Shown: piece after piece, positions 17,367 to 25,164 of the stretch | Position numbering within the stretch: position 1 is the first letter of the stretch | Layout of the letters: each line of letters starts with the position of its first letter | Assembly: GCA_028875725.1 (NCBI GenBank) | Contig: JAPPCR010000006.1 | Span: 813,786 to 877,785, forward strand | DNA from: Acidobacteriota bacterium | Lineage (GTDB): Bacteria; Acidobacteriota; Thermoanaerobaculia; Multivoradales; Multivoraceae | DNA: 64,000 nucleotides | Direction of reading: 5' to 3' | Translations under genes and position numbers: made by a program | The notes under the pieces: generated by a model | What the model was told of the DNA's origin: nothing | Databases searched by the model: none | What the model saw: only the letters and a program-made list of their open reading frames with translations

Positions 17367-19790
17367 TCAGGCGACAATGCCGCGGCCGCGGCAGGCGGCG
17401 ATCTCGTCGGCGGAGAGCCCGAGGACATCGGCGAGGACGGCGTCGGTGTGCTCGCCGAGCAGGGGCGCCCGGCGGGGGCTCAGATCGCGACCCGCGATAC
17501 GAAACGGCGGCCCGACGAGTTCCAGGTCTCCCCATTCCGGGTGCTCGACGGTGGCGAAGGAGCCCCGGGCCCGCAGGTGGGAGTCGGCGTAGAGATCCCG
17601 GGCATCGCGCGACGGAGCGGCGGCGACACCGGTCCGCAGGAGTTCGCGGGCCAGCCAGTCGCGGTCCCGCTCCCTGGTCCAGGCGGCGACGATCGCGTCG
17701 AGTTCCGTTTCGTTCTGCTTCCTGGCCGTTGCGGTTGCGAAGCGCGGGTCCTCGGCCAGCTCTGGCCGGCCCATCGTCGCCGTGAGCCGGGCGAACTCCT
17801 CGTCGCTGTGGACCTCGATGGCGAGCCAGCGGTCGATTCCCCAGCAGCGATAGACGCCGTGCGGCGCCGAATGGCGGTGCGAGTTGCCGGCGCGTTCCGG
17901 GACTTCCCCCGTCATCTCGTACTCGAGGAGGATCTCGCCGAGGATCGAGCTCACGCCCTCGCACTGCGAGTAGTCGATGAACTGGCCTTGGCCCGTGCGG
18001 CTGCGGTGATGCAACGCGGCGACGATCGAGAAGGCGAGCGTGATCGCGTTCATCAGGTCGACGTCGCCGCCGCTGTGAGTCGGGTGATCGTCCGGGTAGC
18101 CGGAGATCCAGGCCCCGCCGGCCACGCCCTGGTGGACCATCGCGTAGCCGAGGTACTCGGTTTCCGGGCCGCCGTGGCCGCGTCCCGACGAGGAGGCCAC
18201 GATGAGCTCCGGGTTTGCGCGGCGGAGGTTCTCGTAGTCGAGGCCGAGCTTGACCATGGCGCCGGGACGCATGTTGTCGTAGATCACGTCGCACTCGCCG
18301 GCGAGGCGCAGGGCGAGTGCGCGGCCTTCCGCCTGCGACAGGTCCAGGGCCAGCGACCGCTTGTTCAGGTTCATCGTGTTGAACGCCATGCCGGCGTCCT
18401 CACCGATCTTCTGCGGCGCCTCCTCGGCGCGGGGCCAGACCACGGAGCGGCGCGTCAGGTCGAGGCGCCTGGGTCCTTCGACCTTGATTACTTCGGCGCC
18501 CAGGGTCGAGAGCAGGACGCCGGCGTAGGGGCCCGCCCACACCCAGGCGAACTCGGCGACGCGTATGCCCTCGAGCGGGAGCTTACGCGTCGCGGGTGGA
18601 GCGGTTGGGACCGAGCCGGCGGCAACCGGAGCGCCGTTGCCGGCCGCGGCGACTTCGGCGAGGACCTCGCTCGAATGTTCGCCGAGCTGTGGCGCCGGGC
18701 GCGACACCTTCGGCCTGGAGGCGTCCATACGGTACGGCCAGCCGGCGTAACGCTTCGCCCCGGTGCTTGGGTGGTCCACTTCGACGAAGTAGTCGCGAGC
18801 GGCGTACTGCTGGTAGTCCATCACGTCCGCGGCGTCGTGGATCGGTCCGACCGGAATGCCCAGGTTGGCGGCGCGGTGGTACAGGTCGTCGCGTTTCTGT
18901 TCGAGGGCCCAGGCGTCGACCTGGGGAGCGATCTCCATCAGGTGATGGCTGCGGTAGGCCATGTCCTTCCATTCGTCGCCCTGGCACCAGTCCGGATTGC
19001 CCATCAGTTCGCGGAACAGCTCGAAGTGATGGTCGTCGAAGGCGTTCAGGATGACGTAGCCGTCGCTCGTCTTCAGCCTGCCCATGGCCGGCGGGCGGTC
19101 CGGCACCCGCGACCAGGTCGTTTCGTGGTAGCGGGCGCTGGCCAGAAGCGGCGCCACCAGGCTGATCATCACGTCCTGCATGGAGACGTCGACCCGGGCG
19201 TCGCCGGCGTGACCGCGTTCGTAGAGGAGGGCAGCGACCGCCAGCGCCGTCACCAGACCGGCGTGGTAGCCGGCCTGGTGGCCGCCCAGGGCGACCGGCG
19301 CGCGGTCGATGTCGCGGGAGCGGGCCGGCATCTGGTTGACCAGTCCGCCGCCGTGCGTGAGCGTGAGTTCGCCGGCGGGCGCTCCCGAGCGGGGTCCTGT
19401 GAGGCCGTAGGGCGTGACCGCCGCGACGATCAGGTCCGGCGGCGTCTCCGCCGGCGGTTCGCGGTCGACGATCAGGGCGTCGGCGGTCCGGAGCAGGCTG
19501 TCGAGGGCGCCTCGATCGTCCTCGTCGTCCAGGTCGAGGACGACTCCCCGCTTGCTCGTGTTGCAGTAGAGGAAGAGCGGCGAGCCTTCCGGGTCGGAGC
19601 CGTTCGCCCAGCGGGCGGCGTCGCCCGCGGGCGGCTCGACCTTGATCACGTCGGCGCCGAGGTCGGCAAGCAGCTTGCCGCAGTACGGGCCGGCGACGCC
19701 CTCCGCGAGTTCGACGATCCGGAGGCCGGCGAAGGGGCCGGTTCCGTCGAGGGGACTCGCGGCCGATCCCGGTGGGTCTGGTCTGGTCAT
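17367..19790 (-). CDS. Tandem family III CoA-transferase (CaiB/BaiF, two fused domains)
   Basis: An 807-residue protein consisting of two full CaiB/BaiF domains in one chain. Domain 1 starts FAGLRIVELAEGVAGPYCGK and domain 2 starts LEGIRVAEFAWVWAGPYAG (about residue 410). Both keep the GADVIKVE-type strand and the LLGEHT C-terminal motif. The catalytic Asp of the family (Asp169 in formyl-CoA transferase) aligns with Asp578 in domain 2, but with a Gly (QAGYHAGL) in domain 1, so probably only domain 2 is chemically active. The DMSP CoA-transferase DddD has this architecture, but I cannot assign that substrate. ATG 19790 overlaps the serine hydrolase stop by four bases. Confidence 0.88.
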   Translation of the reverse strand: MTRPDPPGSAASPLDGTGPFAGLRIVELAEGVAGPYCGKLLADLGADVIKVEPPAGDAARWANGSDPEGSPLFLYCNTSKRGVVLDLDDEDDRGALDSLLRTADALIVDREPPAETPPDLIVAAVTPYGLTGPRSGAPAGELTLTHGGGLVNQMPARSRDIDRAPVALGGHQAGYHAGLVTALAVAALLYERGHAGDARVDVSMQDVMISLVAPLLASARYHETTWSRVPDRPPAMGRLKTSDGYVILNAFDDHHFELFRELMGNPDWCQGDEWKDMAYRSHHLMEIAPQVDAWALEQKRDDLYHRAANLGIPVGPIHDAADVMDYQQYAARDYFVEVDHPSTGAKRYAGWPYRMDASRPKVSRPAPQLGEHSSEVLAEVAAAGNGAPVAAGSVPTAPPATRKLPLEGIRVAEFAWVWAGPYAGVLLSTLGAEVIKVEGPRRLDLTRRSVVWPRAEEAPQKIGEDAGMAFNTMNLNKRSLALDLSQAEGRALALRLAGECDVIYDNMRPGAMVKLGLDYENLRRANPELIVASSSGRGHGGPETEYLGYAMVHQGVAGGAWISGYPDDHPTHSGGDVDLMNAITLAFSIVAALHHRSRTGQGQFIDYSQCEGVSSILGEILLEYEMTGEVPERAGNSHRHSAPHGVYRCWGIDRWLAIEVHSDEEFARLTATMGRPELAEDPRFATATARKQNETELDAIVAAWTRERDRDWLARELLRTGVAAAPSRDARDLYADSHLRARGSFATVEHPEWGDLELVGPPFRIAGRDLSPRRAPLLGEHTDAVLADVLGLSADEIAACRGRGIVA

Positions 19791-21565
19791 CGGAGCTTGT
19801 ACGCCTCCCTCGCGGATCGCAGCCAATCGTGCTGGTCCTTGTCGCCGAAGTAGTAGAAGACGGCGCCGTTCGGCAGCATGAGGACGCCGATGCCGCCGTA
19901 GCCGAGCATCTGCCGGACCCAGACCTGCTTCGTGCCGGTCCCGTCGGTCACCTGGATCTGCCGCGACCAGATGGAGTTGTTGTACTTGTTCGGGTGGCCG
20001 TTGTGGACGGCGTCCAGGCCGCGGTCTTCCTCGTCTTCCTGCATCGCGGCGGCCACCATGCCCGGATGGAGCACCTGCCGGTCGCCGATCCGGCCGCGCT
20101 GGGCGTTCAGCAGGTTGGCGATCTTCAGGATGTCGTCCGGGGTCCAGAACATGCCGTAGCCGCCGAAGACGTAGCCATCGGCCCGGTTATCCGTGCGCAG
20201 CGACTGGAGCGCCCCGGCGGAGACACCCAGCGGTCGGTAGACCTCGGCGGCCAGGAACTCCAGCAGGTCCGCGGGTTCCCTGGACGAGGCGCCCGCCTGC
20301 TGTCCCAGGTAACCGCTCATGGCGACGGACAGCAGAAAGGCGTCCGTCGTGTGGTACACCCAGCGCTTTCCGGGCGGCTCCTTCGTCGGATAGGCCATGG
20401 CGCCCCGCAGCTTGCGGTTCCGGTGCTCCGGCACGAAGAAGTTCAGCTCGGTCGTCGAGTTCTTCTCGTCGTCCTGTTCGCCCGTGTCCCAGTAGTGACC
20501 GGTCGCCATGTCGAGAGCGTGCTCGAAGGTCACCCCGCGGAAGCTGCCCCTGGGCGGCTTGTGTACGTAGTCCCGAAGCTCGAGTTCGGTCACCTCGAAG
20601 CCGTCCCGCTGCGCCAGCCGCATCAGCGCGACGGCGGCGACGGCGGTCTTGGCGGTGGAGTAGGACGGCAGCCGGATCTGCTCGGGATACGGGTAGTCGC
20701 CGTAGCGGGTGTGGACCGGGCCCTGGTAGTGGACTCCGCCGAAGGAGACGCCGAAGGCGGTGAGGTGCTCGCGGTCGAAGCCGCCACCGAAAGCCTGCGG
20801 GTAGACCTGGGCGCGCGGGTAGTCGTCGCGGATCCGTTCGATCGACCGGACAGACAGCCGCGAGGCGGCTTCGGCGGCGTAAGCCTCGAGCACGGCGTCT
20901 GCGTCCGGCGGCTCGCCGGAGGTGAAGCGGGTGGGGCCCGCGTCCCAGAGGTCGAACTTGAAGTACTTGCAGGTTTCCTGAGTGGCCTGGAAGGCCGCCG
21001 GCGAGGTGGCGCCGCCGTCGAACAGGAAGGACACGACGCCGTGGTAGGCGCAGTTCTGGTTGCGCTCGACCAGTGTGATCGGCAGCGACGCCCGGCTCCT
21101 GCCGCCGTCGGCGTTCTCGCTCCAGATCCGGCCCGGACCGACGATGACGTTCCAGTAGGCGTCGCCGGTGTAGCGGAGCGCGCGATTGGCGGGCACCAGG
21201 TGGGAGCCGCTCTGGACCAGGACAACGTCGAGCCGCGGGATGCGGCGGAGGGCTGAGACGATCGGCGGCTCATCCGCCCGCAGGTAGGTGTCGTGGTGGA
21301 CGGTCCAGGAGGCTCCGCCGCCGCCGAAGAGCTGCAGCGTGCCTCGCATCTCGTGGCGCGGCGGCGCGGCGTTCTCCGGCAGGGCGAAGGCCGCGTTGTC
21401 CACGGGCGTTGGGAGTTCGCCGGCCAGTAGCCGGGACGCCGGCAGCAGGGTCCGCGCGACGTCGCCCGAGCCGGCGAGAGGATCGCCGGGCAGTTGGACG
21501 GTGGCCGCCGCGGGCAGGGCGGCGGCCGTGCAGACGGTCCAGAAAAGGGCGGCGAATCGGGCCAT
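19787..21565 (-). CDS. Exported serine hydrolase (beta-lactamase/PBP-like)
   Basis: A 592-residue protein with an N-terminal signal peptide (LFWTVCTAAALPAAA). The SxxK motif of class C beta-lactamase/esterase-fold enzymes is visible as SYSTAKTAVA (Ser-Thr-Ala-Lys). The second motif looks like YHTTDAF in place of YxN, followed by FGGYGMFWTPDD and a C-terminal GYGGIGVLML in the region of the third motif. A ~250-residue N-terminal extension before SxxK contains WNVIVGPGRIW and a Cys pair, and is unassigned. It is probably a periplasmic esterase or peptidase, not an antibiotic-inactivating enzyme. Its stop overlaps the CoA-transferase start (ATGA), so the CoA ligation may act on its product. Divergent from the exonuclease gene. 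Confidence 0.82.
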   Translation of the reverse strand: MARFAALFWTVCTAAALPAAATVQLPGDPLAGSGDVARTLLPASRLLAGELPTPVDNAAFALPENAAPPRHEMRGTLQLFGGGGASWTVHHDTYLRADEPPIVSALRRIPRLDVVLVQSGSHLVPANRALRYTGDAYWNVIVGPGRIWSENADGGRSRASLPITLVERNQNCAYHGVVSFLFDGGATSPAAFQATQETCKYFKFDLWDAGPTRFTSGEPPDADAVLEAYAAEAASRLSVRSIERIRDDYPRAQVYPQAFGGGFDREHLTAFGVSFGGVHYQGPVHTRYGDYPYPEQIRLPSYSTAKTAVAAVALMRLAQRDGFEVTELELRDYVHKPPRGSFRGVTFEHALDMATGHYWDTGEQDDEKNSTTELNFFVPEHRNRKLRGAMAYPTKEPPGKRWVYHTTDAFLLSVAMSGYLGQQAGASSREPADLLEFLAAEVYRPLGVSAGALQSLRTDNRADGYVFGGYGMFWTPDDILKIANLLNAQRGRIGDRQVLHPGMVAAAMQEDEEDRGLDAVHNGHPNKYNNSIWSRQIQVTDGTGTKQVWVRQMLGYGGIGVLMLPNGAVFYYFGDKDQHDWLRSAREAYKLR

Positions 21566-21612
21566 GTCGGCTGATGGTAGCTTGCCGGCGTCACCCGGAT
21601 GCGGCGCCCGCC

Positions 21613-22524
21613 ATGTACGTCCACCTGATCGACGGCACCTACGAGCTCTTCCGCCACCACTTCGGTGCGCCGAGCTATCGCAACGAGGACGGGCTCGAGG
21701 TGGGAGCGGTGCGTGGAGTCGTCTTCTCCTTGCTGGGCATGTTCCGGGATGGGGCGACCCACGTGGCGGTGGCGACGGACCACGTGATTGAGTCGTTTCG
21801 CAACGACATGTGGCCCGGCTACAAGACCGGCGAGGGGATCGAGCCGGAGCTTCTGGCTCAGTTCCCGGTGCTCGAGGACGCCCTGGACGCGCTCGGGGTC
21901 ACGGTCTGGCCGATGGTGGAGCACGAGGCGGACGACGGACTCGCCAGCGGCGCCGCGATGGCGGCCGCGGATGAACGGGTCGTTGAGGTCCGCATCTGCA
22001 CGCCGGACAAGGACCTGGCCCAGTGCGTCGACGCCGGCCGGGGCGGCCGGGTAGTGCAGGTCGACCGGCGGCGTGGCCTGCGCTGGGACGCGGACGGCGT
22101 CCGGGACAAGTTCGGGGTGGAGCCGGAGTCGATCCCCGACTATCTCGCCCTGGTCGGCGACAGCGCGGACGGATTCCCGGGCTTGCGGGGTTGGGGCGCA
22201 AAGTCGGCGGCCACCGTGCTGGCGCACTATGTCCACCTGGAGGAGATTCCGGACGAACCGTGGAAGTGGGCGGTCAAGGTGCGCAGCCGGGATCGGCTGG
22301 CGGCGACTCTCAGGGAGGAACGCGAAGCCGCGGAGCTGTTCCGCGAGCTCGCCACGCTGGTGCGCGATGCGCCGGTCAGGGGTTCCGTCGACGAGCTTCG
22401 GTGGCGAGGACCCGCCCCGGAACTGGAGGCGATGGCCGAGAGGTTGAAGGCGCCGGGGCTCGTGCAGCAGGCTGAGCGGCTCGCCGGCGAGTGGGCCGAA
22501 GCGGACGACGCGGTCCCCTTCTGA
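21613..22524 (+). CDS. 5'-3' exonuclease (FEN/PIN-like, PolA N-domain type)
   Basis: A 303-residue stand-alone 5'-nuclease related to the N-terminal domain of DNA polymerase I. Metal-binding acidic residues are seen in HLIDGTYELFR, EHEADDGLASG, CTPDKDLAQ and LVGDSADGFPGLRGWGAKSA, the last being the helix-three-turn-helix DNA-binding segment. It is predicted to remove RNA primers or flaps. ATG 21613 begins the conserved first strand; the frame is open further upstream, but that stretch is antisense to the serine hydrolase gene. It is divergent from that gene with 47 bp between starts. MetF follows 40 bp downstream on the same strand. Confidence 0.88.
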   Translation: MYVHLIDGTYELFRHHFGAPSYRNEDGLEVGAVRGVVFSLLGMFRDGATHVAVATDHVIESFRNDMWPGYKTGEGIEPELLAQFPVLEDALDALGVTVWPMVEHEADDGLASGAAMAAADERVVEVRICTPDKDLAQCVDAGRGGRVVQVDRRRGLRWDADGVRDKFGVEPESIPDYLALVGDSADGFPGLRGWGAKSAATVLAHYVHLEEIPDEPWKWAVKVRSRDRLAATLREEREAAELFRELATLVRDAPVRGSVDELRWRGPAPELEAMAERLKAPGLVQQAERLAGEWAEADDAVPF

Positions 22525-22564
22525 CTGCCCATGCGGCGGCGGTCAGCGTAGGATCCGACCCGGC

Positions 22565-24355
22565 GTGAAACTGATCGACAAGCTGCGCACCGCGGCGTCC
22601 GAGAGACGGCCGTTCTACTCGTTCGAGTACTTCCCTCCGAAGACGGAGGCGGGGATCGAGAACCTTTACGCGCGCATTGAGCGCATGGGACGGCTGGAGC
22701 CGGCGTTCGTCGACGTGACCTGGGGCGCGGGCGGCAGCACCGCTGAACTTACCTTCGAGCTCGCGAGCACGATCGAGAACGTGCTCGGCATCGAGACGAT
22801 GATGCACCTGACCTGCACCAACATGCCGCGCCGGAAGATCGCGGCGGTGCTCGAGAACTGTCGCGAGCGCGGCATCGGCAACATCCTGGCCTTGCGCGGC
22901 GATCCGCCGCGCGGAGGCGGCGCCTGGTCGCCCGTCGCCGACGGCTTTTCCCACGCTTCGGACCTGGTGCGGTTCATCCGCGAAGAGCACGGGGACCACT
23001 TTGGAATCTGTGTGGGCGGTTACCCGGAAGGTCACCCGGAGGCTTCGAGCCGGGAGCGCGATCTCGACTATCTGGCCGAGAAGGTTGCGACCGGAGCGGA
23101 CTTCGTGATCACGCAGATGTTCTACGAGCCGGAGCTGTACTTCCGCTTCCTGGGGGACTGCCGGGAGCGCGGCGTGGACTGTCCGATCGTTCCGGGACTG
23201 GCGCCCATCAACGGATACCTGTCCTTTCAGCGCATCACGGGCTTCGGCGCCAGTGCGCCGCCCGAGATCGTCAGCGAGATCGAGGCGCGGCGGTTCCACG
23301 ACGCGTCCGTGCGCGAGTACGGCCAGGATCTGTTGGCCGGCATCTGTCGCCGGCTGCTCGACGGCGGCGCGCCCGGCCTTCACTTCTACACCCTGAACCT
23401 CGAGCGTTCGGTGCAGGTCATCCTCGACCGCCTCGGCATCGTGCCGGAGCGCATCGAACGGGTCCTGCCGTGGCGGAGCGCGACGGCGGTTCAGCGCCCC
23501 AGGGAGGACGTTCGCCCGATTTTCTGGGCCAACCGGCCGAAGAGCTACCTCGCCCGGACCCAGGACTGGGACGAGTTTCCGAACGGGCGCTGGGGCGATG
23601 CCGGTTCACCCGCGTTCGGCGATCTCGGCGATCACCATCTCGCCTTCCGACCGATCAAGGCCGATGTGGCCCGTGAGCGGTGGGGCCGCGAGCTGCCCTC
23701 GATCGACCAGGTGCGGGAGGTCTTCGCGGGTTTCTGTCGCGGCGACGTCGACGGGATCCCCTGGTACGACTGGCCGTTGGACCTGGAGAGCGAACCGCTG
23801 CGCAGCGCCCTTGTGCGGCTGAACCTGGCGGGTCTGCTGACGATCAACTCGCAGCCGCGCGTGAACGGCGCTGCTTCCGACGATCCCGCGGTCGGCTGGG
23901 GCGGCGCTGGAGGCCGCGTCTACCAGAAGGCGTACCTGGAGTTCTTCGTGGCGCCGGAGCAGGTGTCGCCGCTACTGGCCGCACTGGACCGGAAGCCGAG
24001 CCTGACGTACCACGCGATCGACCGGTCCGGTACGGCCTGGAGCAACTGCGACTCGGTCAACGCGGTGACCTGGGGCGTGTTCCCGGGCGAGGAGATTCGC
24101 CAGCCGACGATCGTCGACCCGCGTTCCTTCGAGGTCTGGAAGGACGAGGCCTTCGACCTGTGGCTGTCCTCCTGGGCGGCGGTGTACGAAGAAGACAGCG
24201 AGTCACGCCGCCTGCTCCAGAGGATCCACGACACGTACTTCCTCGTCAACGTGGTCGACAACGACTACGTCGATGGCGATCTGCTCGGTTACCTGCTCGA
24301 GGCGGTTCAGGCGGAGGAGCCGCCGTCCATGACGATCGTCGCTCCCGTCACGTAG
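22565..24355 (+). CDS. metF: Methylenetetrahydrofolate reductase, eukaryotic-type two-domain form
   Basis: A 596-residue MTHFR, reducing 5,10-methylene-THF to 5-methyl-THF with FAD for methionine synthesis. Residues 1-300 are the TIM barrel: YSFEYFPPKTEAG with the catalytic Glu, DVTWGAGGST, LALRGDPP, GGYPEGHPEA and GLHFYTLNLERS. Bacterial MetF normally ends here at about 300 residues. This protein continues through a linker into a second domain starting EDVRPIFWANRPKSY (Glu314), with WDEFPNGRWG, LTINSQPRVNG, VGWGGAGGRVYQKAYLEFF, NAVTWGVFPG (Asn499) and VNVVDNDYVDGDLL. These match the SAM-binding regulatory domain of human and yeast MTHFR almost motif for motif. The start is GTG 22565. SAM feedback inhibition is inferred. 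The 3' end overlaps the convergent SDR gene by 49 bp. Confidence 0.93.
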   Translation: MKLIDKLRTAASERRPFYSFEYFPPKTEAGIENLYARIERMGRLEPAFVDVTWGAGGSTAELTFELASTIENVLGIETMMHLTCTNMPRRKIAAVLENCRERGIGNILALRGDPPRGGGAWSPVADGFSHASDLVRFIREEHGDHFGICVGGYPEGHPEASSRERDLDYLAEKVATGADFVITQMFYEPELYFRFLGDCRERGVDCPIVPGLAPINGYLSFQRITGFGASAPPEIVSEIEARRFHDASVREYGQDLLAGICRRLLDGGAPGLHFYTLNLERSVQVILDRLGIVPERIERVLPWRSATAVQRPREDVRPIFWANRPKSYLARTQDWDEFPNGRWGDAGSPAFGDLGDHHLAFRPIKADVARERWGRELPSIDQVREVFAGFCRGDVDGIPWYDWPLDLESEPLRSALVRLNLAGLLTINSQPRVNGAASDDPAVGWGGAGGRVYQKAYLEFFVAPEQVSPLLAALDRKPSLTYHAIDRSGTAWSNCDSVNAVTWGVFPGEEIRQPTIVDPRSFEVWKDEAFDLWLSSWAAVYEEDSESRRLLQRIHDTYFLVNVVDNDYVDGDLLGYLLEAVQAEEPPSMTIVAPVT

Positions 24356-25071
24356 CTGCCCATCTTGGAGGCCAGGAAGACGGCGGCGCCGGCGATCTCG
24401 TTCGGCTGTGCGTGCCGTCCGACGGGTGTCCGACTGGCGATCGCCTGCCGCTTCTCCTCGGAGTCGACGAGCACGCTGGCGAAGTAGGTCTCCACCACGC
24501 CGGGCGCGATCGCGTTCACCCGGATGCCGTACTGGCCGAGTTCCTTGGCCCAGCCGCGGGTCATGTTCAGCACCGCCGCCTTGGTCAGCGCGTAGGTCAA
24601 CTCGTTTGGTCCGGGGCGGAGGCCGGCGATCGAGGCGACGCTGATCACGTTGCCCGAACCCTGCTTCTTCATCAACCGCGCAGCCTGCTGGATATGGACG
24701 AAGTACCCCTTGAGGTTGACTTCCAGGGTCTTGTCGAAAGCCCATTCCGGCATGTCAATCGCCGGCCCGAAGTAGGGGTTCGTGGCGGCATTGTTCACCA
24801 GGATGTCGAGTCGCCCGAACTCGCTCTCGATGCGCTCGACCAGGCCCGCGATCTGATCCACGTTGCCGGCGTGACAGGCGATAGGCACCGCCTTGCCGCC
24901 GTCGGCCTCGATTGACTCGGCTACCCTGTCGAGCCCTTCCTGCTTCCGCGACGCGAGGATGACGGTCGCCCCCTGCTCGGCGAAGCCGCGCGCGATGGCC
25001 TCCCCGATGCCGCGCGAGGCGCCGGTAACGAGGGCGACCTGGTTGGTGAGGCTGAAGTCGAGGATGGGCAT
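24307..25071 (-). CDS. SDR family oxidoreductase (FabG-like)
   Basis: A 254-residue classical SDR. Motifs are TGASRGIG (about residues 17-24), the LVNNAAT strand, catalytic Ser in ISVASIAG, YALTK and the PGVVET loop, ending in the typical GATIVMDGGSS. It resembles 3-ketoacyl/glucose-dehydrogenase-like SDRs; substrate unknown. Its last 49 bases lie antisense to the end of the MTHFR gene. It is divergent from the tandem CoA-transferase gene, with ~93 bp between the starts; no clear promoter boxes are visible there. Confidence 0.92.
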   Translation of the reverse strand: MPILDFSLTNQVALVTGASRGIGEAIARGFAEQGATVILASRKQEGLDRVAESIEADGGKAVPIACHAGNVDQIAGLVERIESEFGRLDILVNNAATNPYFGPAIDMPEWAFDKTLEVNLKGYFVHIQQAARLMKKQGSGNVISVASIAGLRPGPNELTYALTKAAVLNMTRGWAKELGQYGIRVNAIAPGVVETYFASVLVDSEEKRQAIASRTPVGRHAQPNEIAGAAVFLASKMGSYVTGATIVMDGGSSA

Positions 25072-25164
25072 GGACTGAGATCTCCAGGGTTGTGTCTGGT
25101 TCTGGTCGGCGCGTGAGCATACGACGGCTGGTTCGGTCCTGGATGGCTGCTACCGTGCCGGCTC

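Noticed and set aside
17367-19790. Naming the tandem CoA-transferase DddD
   Set aside because: Architecture fits, but there are no neighbouring betaine-type transporter or DMSP genes and no substrate evidence.
17448-19853. 801-codon plus-strand open frame
   Set aside because: It is antisense to the tandem CoA-transferase gene; composition is Arg/Val/Asp-rich with no family motif, the normal high-GC shadow effect.
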